Origin: Oscillospiraceae bacterium
GTDB taxonomy: Bacteria; Bacillota; Clostridia; Oscillospirales; Oscillospiraceae
Direction: 5' to 3'
NCBI GenBank assembly: GCA_017458885.1
Contig: JAFSZQ010000067.1
Coordinates: forward strand, 1 to 10,954
Length of the DNA: 10,954 bases
Below are positions 6,466 through 10,954 of this stretch, in pieces. A program made the translations under genes and the position numbers. The first letter of the stretch is position 1, and each line of letters opens with the position of its first letter. The notes below the pieces were generated by a model. It worked only from the letters and a program-made list of their open reading frames with translations. It was not told the origin of the DNA and searched no databases.

Positions 6466-7356
6466 GTGGCGGAGAATGCGCTGCAACTGGCGCGGGAAGA
6501 CCTTTCCGTCGCGGCGCGCCGCCTCGTCGCGGCGCGGCAGGGCGACGCGGCGCTGCTGTACCTCTGTCTGGCGGAGCGCGGCGCGGCGGAGCCGGACGCG
6601 CTGCGCGCGGAGCTGGGCTGGGACGCGGCCCGGCTCGACGCCGCGGCGCGCGCGCTGCTCTCCATGGGGCTGCTTCGCACGTCCGCGCGGGCGCAAAAGC
6701 TCCCGCCGCCGGAGACCGCGCTGCCCGAGTACAGCCGCGCCGACGTGATGGACAAGCTCGAGAGCGACGCGTCCTTCGCCGCCGTGCTGCGCGAGGTCGA
6801 GCGCAAGCTCGGGCGGTTGAGCGAGCCGTCGGTGCGGCGGCTGCTGGGGCTGTACGACTATCTGGGGCTTCCGGCGGACGTGATCTTGCTGCTCGTGAAC
6901 CACTGCGCCGAGCGCAAGGCGGAGCGTTTCGGCGCGGACAAGCCGCCGACGATGCGCGACGTGGAAAAAGAGGGCTACGCCTGGGCGCAGATGGAGCTGT
7001 TCTCCCACGCGGCGGCGGACGCCTATCTCCGCCGCGAGCGCGAGAAGCGTGCTCGCTTTGGCGAATACATGGCGGCGCTGGGGCTGGGGAGCCGCGCGCC
7101 GTCGCCGGGCGAGGAGCGGTACCTCTCCCAATGGGCGGACTGGGGCTTTCCGCCGGAGACGGTCGCCCTCGCTTACGACAAGACGATGCTCAAGTGCCAC
7201 GAGCTGAAGTGGGCGTACTGCAACGGCATCCTCAAACGCTGGCACGAAAAGGGGCTGCACGCGCCGGACGAGGCGCTTTCGGAAAACGCCGCGCCCCGCG
7301 CCGCGCCGCCGCGCAAGGGCGGCGGCAAGAACGCGTGGATGAAGGATTACGCTTGA
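6466..7356 (+). CDS. DnaD domain protein (primosome component)
   Basis: A 296-residue protein of the DnaD/DnaB replication-initiation family of Bacillota, which remodels origin DNA and helps bring the replicative helicase to oriC or restart sites. Residues about 10-75 resemble a winged-helix-like N-terminal region. Two DDBH2-type helical units follow. The first is about 90-150 (YSRADVMDKLES...YDYLGLPADVILLLVNHC). The second is about 215-263 (YLSQWADWGFPPETVALAYDKT...) and ends in the diagnostic WAYCNGILKRW motif (249-259). The tail is basic and Pro/Gly-rich. The start is GTG, with AAAGGGGG 7 bases upstream. The helicase loader-like gene starts 17 bases downstream, matching the common Clostridia pair. 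It could be called DnaD or a DnaB-like paralogue; the family is clear, the exact orthology is not. Confidence 0.9.
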   Translation: MAENALQLAREDLSVAARRLVAARQGDAALLYLCLAERGAAEPDALRAELGWDAARLDAAARALLSMGLLRTSARAQKLPPPETALPEYSRADVMDKLESDASFAAVLREVERKLGRLSEPSVRRLLGLYDYLGLPADVILLLVNHCAERKAERFGADKPPTMRDVEKEGYAWAQMELFSHAAADAYLRREREKRARFGEYMAALGLGSRAPSPGEERYLSQWADWGFPPETVALAYDKTMLKCHELKWAYCNGILKRWHEKGLHAPDEALSENAAPRAAPPRKGGGKNAWMKDYA

Positions 7357-7372
7357 ACGGAGGAGACACGGC

Positions 7373-8365
7373 ATGGGCTACGACGGCAAGCTCCTGCGTC
7401 GGGCGGCGGCGCGCTACGACGAGGACAAGCAGCGGCGCGCCGAGTTGTTTTCCGCGCGGCAGCGGGAATGCTATGCAAAGGAACCGCGTCTGGAGGAGAT
7501 CGACCGCGAGCTTTCGCACACGATGGCGAAGATCATCGCCTCGGGGCTGCGCCGCGGCGCCGACCCCAGAAGCGCCATCGAGGCGCTGAAGGAGGAGAAC
7601 CTCGCGCTCCAGCGCGAGCGCGGCGAGCTGCTGCACGCGCTGGGCTATCCCCCCGACTTTCTGGAGCCGAAGCCGAACTGCGCCAAGTGCGGCGACACGG
7701 GCTGGCAGGGCGGCGAGATGTGCGCGTGCCTGCGCGGGTACTACGCGCGCGAGCAGAACGCGGAGCTCTCGCGCCTGCTCGACCTCGGCGGGCAGAGCTT
7801 TGAGACGTTTTCGTTCGACTACTACTCCAAGGTCCCCGACTTCGAGCAGGATATGTCGCCGTATCAGCGGATGGAGAAGAACTTCGACGCCTGCCGCGAC
7901 TACGCCTACGAGTTCTCCGCGAAAAGCGGGAACCTGCTGCTCTCCGGCGACCCCGGGCTGGGCAAGACGTTCCTCTCGGCGAGCATCGCCCGCGTCGTCA
8001 GCGACGCCGGCTTCTCCGTGGTCTACGACACGGCGGCGCACGTCTTCGCGCGCTTCGAGGCGCAGAAGTTCCGCCGCGACGACGAGGAAGGCGAGGCGGA
8101 GGACGACGTGGCGCGCTACCTCAAGTGCGACCTGCTCATCGTCGACGACCTCGGCACGGAGATGACCACCGCCTTCGTGCAGAGCGCGCTGTACCAGATC
8201 GTGAACACGCGGCTGATGACGGGCCGCAAGACCATCGTTTCCACCAACCTCAGCCCCGACGAGCTGGGCGCGCGCTACGGCGCGGCGATCCGCTCGCGCA
8301 TCGAGGGCGAATTCCGCGTCCTGCCGTTCTTCGGCGAGGATATCCGCAAGCTGAAAAGGACATGA
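7373..8365 (+). CDS. AAA+ ATPase, DnaI/DnaC-like helicase loader
   Basis: A 330-residue ATP-binding protein of the DnaC/DnaI/IstB group, expected to load the replicative DnaB-type helicase together with the DnaD protein. The N-terminal part is helical (about 1-95). Next comes a probable zinc-binding cluster, C103-x2-C106...C117-x-C119. The AAA+ domain has Walker A GDPGLGKT (192-199), Walker B LLIVDDLG (254-261), sensor I in VSTNLS with N292, and an arginine-finger region RSRIEGEF (307-314). The start is ATG with GGAGGAG upstream, 17 bases after the dnaD stop. An IstB transposition helper is less likely: there is no IstA or insertion sequence nearby, the Cys cluster fits loaders, and the dnaD neighbour is telling. 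Confidence 0.92.
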   Translation: MGYDGKLLRRAAARYDEDKQRRAELFSARQRECYAKEPRLEEIDRELSHTMAKIIASGLRRGADPRSAIEALKEENLALQRERGELLHALGYPPDFLEPKPNCAKCGDTGWQGGEMCACLRGYYAREQNAELSRLLDLGGQSFETFSFDYYSKVPDFEQDMSPYQRMEKNFDACRDYAYEFSAKSGNLLLSGDPGLGKTFLSASIARVVSDAGFSVVYDTAAHVFARFEAQKFRRDDEEGEAEDDVARYLKCDLLIVDDLGTEMTTAFVQSALYQIVNTRLMTGRKTIVSTNLSPDELGARYGAAIRSRIEGEFRVLPFFGEDIRKLKRT

Positions 8366-8370
8366 GAATG
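8354..8370 (+). promoter_or_regulatory. Ribosome binding site and start choice for the LtaS-like gene
   Basis: AAAAGGA (8354-8360) lies inside the last codons of the helicase-loader gene. Three in-frame ATGs follow at 8362, 8368 and 8374. The spacing from AAGGA is 1, 7 and 13 bases respectively, so ATG 8368 is the best start. Use of 8362 would give a 4-base ATGA overlap with the upstream stop and two more residues. Confidence 0.6.
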
Positions 8371-10245
8371 CGTATGAAAAACTCTCTTTCGGGCGCTTCG
8401 GACGCAAGCGCGCAGAAAAGCAGCCGGCTGCGCCGGAACGCGCCGGCGCTGTGCCTCGCCGCGTTTTCCGCGGCGAACGGGCTGGTCGCGCTGTGGCTGT
8501 CCGCCTTCTCCTGCGCGTCGCTCGACCCCGCGGCGGTGCTGGGCGGCTACTTCGCGCGCCCCTCGCTGGTGCTGCTCAACGTCCTGCCGCCCGTGCTGCT
8601 GGCGATGCTGGGCTGGTTCCTCTTCGGGCGCGCGTGGGCGGCGTACCTCGTCTCCGCCGTGCCGACCTTTGGGCTGGCGCTGGTGAACTACTATAAGATC
8701 CAGCTTCGCGGCGACCCGCTCTTCGCCTCCGACCTGCGGCTCTTCCGCACCGCCGGCGGGATCGTGGGGCAGTACCACGTCGACCTCTCGCTGCTCGTGT
8801 TCCTGCTCGCCTGCGGCGTTCTGCTGCGGCTGCTGCTGTGCGTCTTCTGCCTGCCGGAGCGCCTGCGCGGCAAAACGCTGCGCGCGCGCGGCGTTCTCGT
8901 GAGCCTGACGCTGATGCTGCTGCTCTGCGCGAACATCTGCGACAGCGCCGTCGTCTACTTTCCCAACGTCCCCGAGACGCAGGACGGACAGATCGACGCG
9001 GAGACCTACGTCTCCCACGGGTTCTGGTTCTCGTTCCTGCGCAGCGTCGCGGACGCGCTGCCGACCTTCCCCGAAAACTACAGCTTCCGCGCCGCCATAC
9101 AGCTCCTCTCGCAGTACGAGGACGCGGACATCCCCGAGGACGAGAAGGTGCAGGTCGTCGGCGTCATGCTCGAGGCGTTCTGCGACCTGACGGACTTCCC
9201 CTCGCTCGCGCGGCAGGCGAACGTCGCCGCCATCTACGAGCCGCTGCACGAGCTGGAGTCGCGCAGCGTCAGCGGCGACCTGATCACCAACATCTTCGCC
9301 GGCGGCACGGTGGACACCGAGTGGGGCTTCCTCACGGGCTACGCCTACCACAACACCTTCACCGCCCCCGTGGACACCTATGTGCGCTACTTCACCGCGC
9401 AGGGCTACGACACGGTCTTCCGCCACCCGGGCTACAGTTGGTTCTACGAGCGCGAGAGCATCAACCAGCACCTCGGCTTCGACGAGAGCCTGTTCTCCGA
9501 TACCGGCTTCGACAAGCTGGTCGATCCGAAGGTCGCGATCTACCGCTCCGACGGCATCCTGTTCGATTACCTCTACGACGAGGTGGCAAGCCGCACCGCG
9601 GCGGACGCGCCGCTGTTCTCCTTCTCCGTGACCTTCCAGAACCACGGGCCCTACAGCCCGTCGCTGTTCGACGGCGCCGCCGTGCTGCCGGAGAACACCG
9701 GCTGGTCGGCGGAGACCTGCGGCATTTTGAGCCACTACCTCTACAACATCGAAAACACGATCGCGGAGGTGCGCCGCTTCACCGAGGAGCTGGACGAGCT
9801 GGATAAGCCCGTGGTGGTCGTGATGTTCGGCGACCACAAGCCCTGGCTCGGGAACAACAAGTCGGTCTACGCGGAGATCGGCGTGAACCTCGCGCTGGAC
9901 ACGGAGGAGGGCTTCCGCAACACCTACGAGACGCCGTACTTCATCTGGGCGAACCGCGCGGCGAAGGAGACGCTGGGCAAAGACTTCGTCGGCGACGGCG
10001 GCGACATCGCCCCGTGCCTGCTGATGGAGGAGCTGTTCGACTGCTGCGGCTGGGACGGCCCCGCGTTCATGCAGCTCGCCCGCGATATGCGCGCGGTCTC
10101 CCCGCTGTTCCACTGGAAGGGACGCTTCCTGGTGGACGGCAAGTTCCTCTCCAAGGAGGAGCTGCCCGAGGACGTGCTGGAATTCTACCAGAACTACCGC
10201 AGCGCGGAGTACTGGCGCGAGATACACGGCATGGAAGCGCAATAA
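8368..10245 (+). CDS. LTA synthase family protein (membrane sulfatase-fold phosphoglycerol transferase-like)
   Basis: A 625-residue polytopic enzyme. About five membrane segments fill the N-terminal third (roughly 18-45, 55-80, 84-105, 130-155, 170-195), followed by an extracytoplasmic alkaline phosphatase/sulfatase-fold domain. The catalytic set of Staphylococcus LtaS is present with near-identical spacing: metal ligand E269 (in VVGVMLEAFCDL), nucleophile T314 (in GGTVDTEWGFLTG), H426 (in FQNHGPY), and D489-H490 (in VVMFGDHKPW). E-to-T is 45 and T-to-D is 175 residues, as between E255, T300 and D475 of LtaS. It probably moves glycerol-phosphate from phosphatidylglycerol onto a glycolipid or wall polymer; the acceptor cannot be read. 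It is the last gene of the rightward operon, 2 bases after the helicase-loader stop, and ends at a strong terminator. A relative that modifies a glycan (MdoB/OpgB-like) is possible. Confidence 0.88.
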   Translation: MRMKNSLSGASDASAQKSSRLRRNAPALCLAAFSAANGLVALWLSAFSCASLDPAAVLGGYFARPSLVLLNVLPPVLLAMLGWFLFGRAWAAYLVSAVPTFGLALVNYYKIQLRGDPLFASDLRLFRTAGGIVGQYHVDLSLLVFLLACGVLLRLLLCVFCLPERLRGKTLRARGVLVSLTLMLLLCANICDSAVVYFPNVPETQDGQIDAETYVSHGFWFSFLRSVADALPTFPENYSFRAAIQLLSQYEDADIPEDEKVQVVGVMLEAFCDLTDFPSLARQANVAAIYEPLHELESRSVSGDLITNIFAGGTVDTEWGFLTGYAYHNTFTAPVDTYVRYFTAQGYDTVFRHPGYSWFYERESINQHLGFDESLFSDTGFDKLVDPKVAIYRSDGILFDYLYDEVASRTAADAPLFSFSVTFQNHGPYSPSLFDGAAVLPENTGWSAETCGILSHYLYNIENTIAEVRRFTEELDELDKPVVVVMFGDHKPWLGNNKSVYAEIGVNLALDTEEGFRNTYETPYFIWANRAAKETLGKDFVGDGGDIAPCLLMEELFDCCGWDGPAFMQLARDMRAVSPLFHWKGRFLVDGKFLSKEELPEDVLEFYQNYRSAEYWREIHGMEAQ

Positions 10246-10280
10246 AAAAGCAAGCAGCCGTTTGGCTGCTTGCTTTTTTT
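10244..10280. terminator. Bidirectional intrinsic terminator between convergent genes
   Basis: A perfect 10-bp stem GCAAGCAGCC (10250-10259) / GGCTGCTTGC (10264-10273) with a GTTT loop is flanked by six A's on the left and seven T's on the right. It therefore works as a stem plus U-tract in either direction. It begins within the stop codon of the LtaS-like gene and ends 3 bases before the glyS stop, so it should terminate both convergent transcripts. Confidence 0.95.
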
Positions 10281-10283
10281 CGC

Positions 10284-10954
10284 TCAAAACCTCACGCGCT
10301 CGGCGAGGTACTGCCTGACCTCGGCGATGGGGAGGCGGATCTGCTTCATCGTGTCGCGCTCGCGGATCGTGACGCAGTGGTCGGCGGGGGTGTTCTCGTC
10401 GCCGACGGTCTCGAAGTCGACCGTGATGCAGTACGGCGTGCCGATCTCGTCGGCGCGGCGGTACCGCTTGCCGATGCTGCCCGTCTCGTCGTAGTCCACC
10501 ATGAAGTCCTTGGAAAGCTCCTGATACAGCTCCATCGCAGGCTTGGCGAGCACCTCCTTCTTGGACAGCGGCAGGATCGCCGCCTTGTACGGCGCGAGAT
10601 ACGGGTGCAGGTGCAGCACCGTGCGCACGTCGTCCTTGCCGTTCTTGTCCTGCCCGACGACCTCCTCGTCATAGGCGTCGCAGAGGAACGCCAGCGCCAC
10701 GCGGTCGCAGCCGAGGCTCGGCTCGATGACGTAGGGGACGTAGTGCTCGTTCGTCTCGGGGTCGAAGTAGGTCAGGTCCTTGCCGCTCGCCTCCTGATGG
10801 CGCCCGAGGTCGTAGTCCGTGCGGTCGGCGATGCCCCACAGCTCGCCCCAGTCGGTGAACGGGAAGGCGTACTCGATATCGGTGGTGGCGCGGGAGTAGA
10901 ACGCCAGCTCCGCCGGCTCATGGTCGCGCAGGCGCAGATGCTCGCAGTGGATGC
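10284..10954 (-). CDS. glyS: Glycyl-tRNA synthetase, C-terminal part (gene runs off the window)
   Basis: Only the last 222 codons are present; the start lies beyond position 10954. The enzyme charges tRNA-Gly with glycine using ATP. The visible part starts within the class II catalytic domain ([25 protein letters not shown], shown as two pieces in the family: ...EPAELAFY, then TDIEYAFPF). It continues through [13 protein letters not shown], the [10 protein letters not shown] segment, and motif 3, [14 protein letters not shown]. After that comes the anticodon-binding domain with [16 protein letters not shown] and the signature [24 protein letters not shown]. These mark the dimeric alpha2 (GlyQS) type, not the alpha2beta2 GlyQ/GlyS type, so the symbol glyS (also written glyQS) is used in that sense. 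It is convergent with the LtaS-like gene. Any T-box leader would lie outside the window. Confidence 0.96.
   Translation of the reverse strand, partial: IHCEHLRLRDHEPAELAFYSRATTDIEYAFPFTDWGELWGIADRTDYDLGRHQEASGKDLTYFDPETNEHYVPYVIEPSLGCDRVALAFLCDAYDEEVVGQDKNGKDDVRTVLHLHPYLAPYKAAILPLSKKEVLAKPAMELYQELSKDFMVDYDETGSIGKRYRRADEIGTPYCITVDFETVGDENTPADHCVTIRERDTMKQIRLPIAEVRQYLAERVRF

Noticed and set aside
7373..8365. IstB transposition helper of an IS21-type element
   Set aside because: No IstA transposase, terminal repeats or target duplications are present. The N-terminal Cys cluster and the dnaD neighbour favour a helicase loader.
7232..8407. A 391-codon minus-strand open frame opposite the helicase-loader gene
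   Set aside because: The opposite frame has exact Walker A/B motifs and a good ribosome site; this frame has no recognisable domain.
8275..10287. A 670-codon open frame on the minus strand, antisense to the LtaS-like gene
   Set aside because: It has the same shadow composition (Arg/Gln/His/Val-rich), overlaps a gene whose catalytic residues and membrane segments are clear, and crosses the terminator hairpin.

Overview
The window is a compact, very GC-rich piece of a bacterial chromosome, roughly two-thirds G+C. The gene content points to the Bacillota, most likely a high-GC member of the Clostridia. The signs are a DnaD-type primosome protein beside a DnaI/DnaC-like helicase loader, an LtaS-type polyglycerol-phosphate synthase-like protein, ZapA/MreC/MreD/PBP2 cell-shape genes, a dimeric-type (bacterial/eukaryotic-like) glycyl-tRNA synthetase and a canonical ParB-type parS site. 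No insertion sequence, phage gene, CRISPR array, tRNA or rRNA was seen, and it reads as core chromosome.

Layout. Positions 42-6270 carry a leftward run of six tightly spaced genes. In transcription order these are zapA (cell division), maf (nucleotide pyrophosphatase), mreC, mreD, mrdA (PBP2) and a cytoplasmic GH13 alpha-amylase family enzyme. Gaps between them are only 3-22 bases and each gene has its own Shine-Dalgarno sequence, so they look like one operon. The last codons and stop of the amylase gene lie inside a perfect 16-bp parS palindrome (38-53). Positions 6271-6465 are the only sizeable non-coding stretch, an AT-rich divergent promoter region. It holds a good leftward promoter, one or two rightward candidates, and a 16+12+16 bp near-perfect dyad (14/16 arm match) whose axis places the two outward -35 boxes in mirror positions.

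Positions 6466-10245 carry a rightward three-gene run: a dnaD-domain protein, a dnaI/dnaC-like AAA+ ATPase and an LtaS-like membrane sulfatase-fold enzyme. It ends in a strong intrinsic terminator (10244-10280) shared with the convergent glycyl-tRNA synthetase gene, of which only the C-terminal 222 codons are in the window.

Together the two divergent operons join growth-linked functions: septum assembly, lateral wall synthesis, envelope polymer synthesis and replication start. Notable absences are mreB and rodA beside mreCD-mrdA. The most noteworthy sequence signals are the parS site fused to a gene end and the symmetric dyad between the divergent promoters. I did not find evidence for a new defence or mobile system here.
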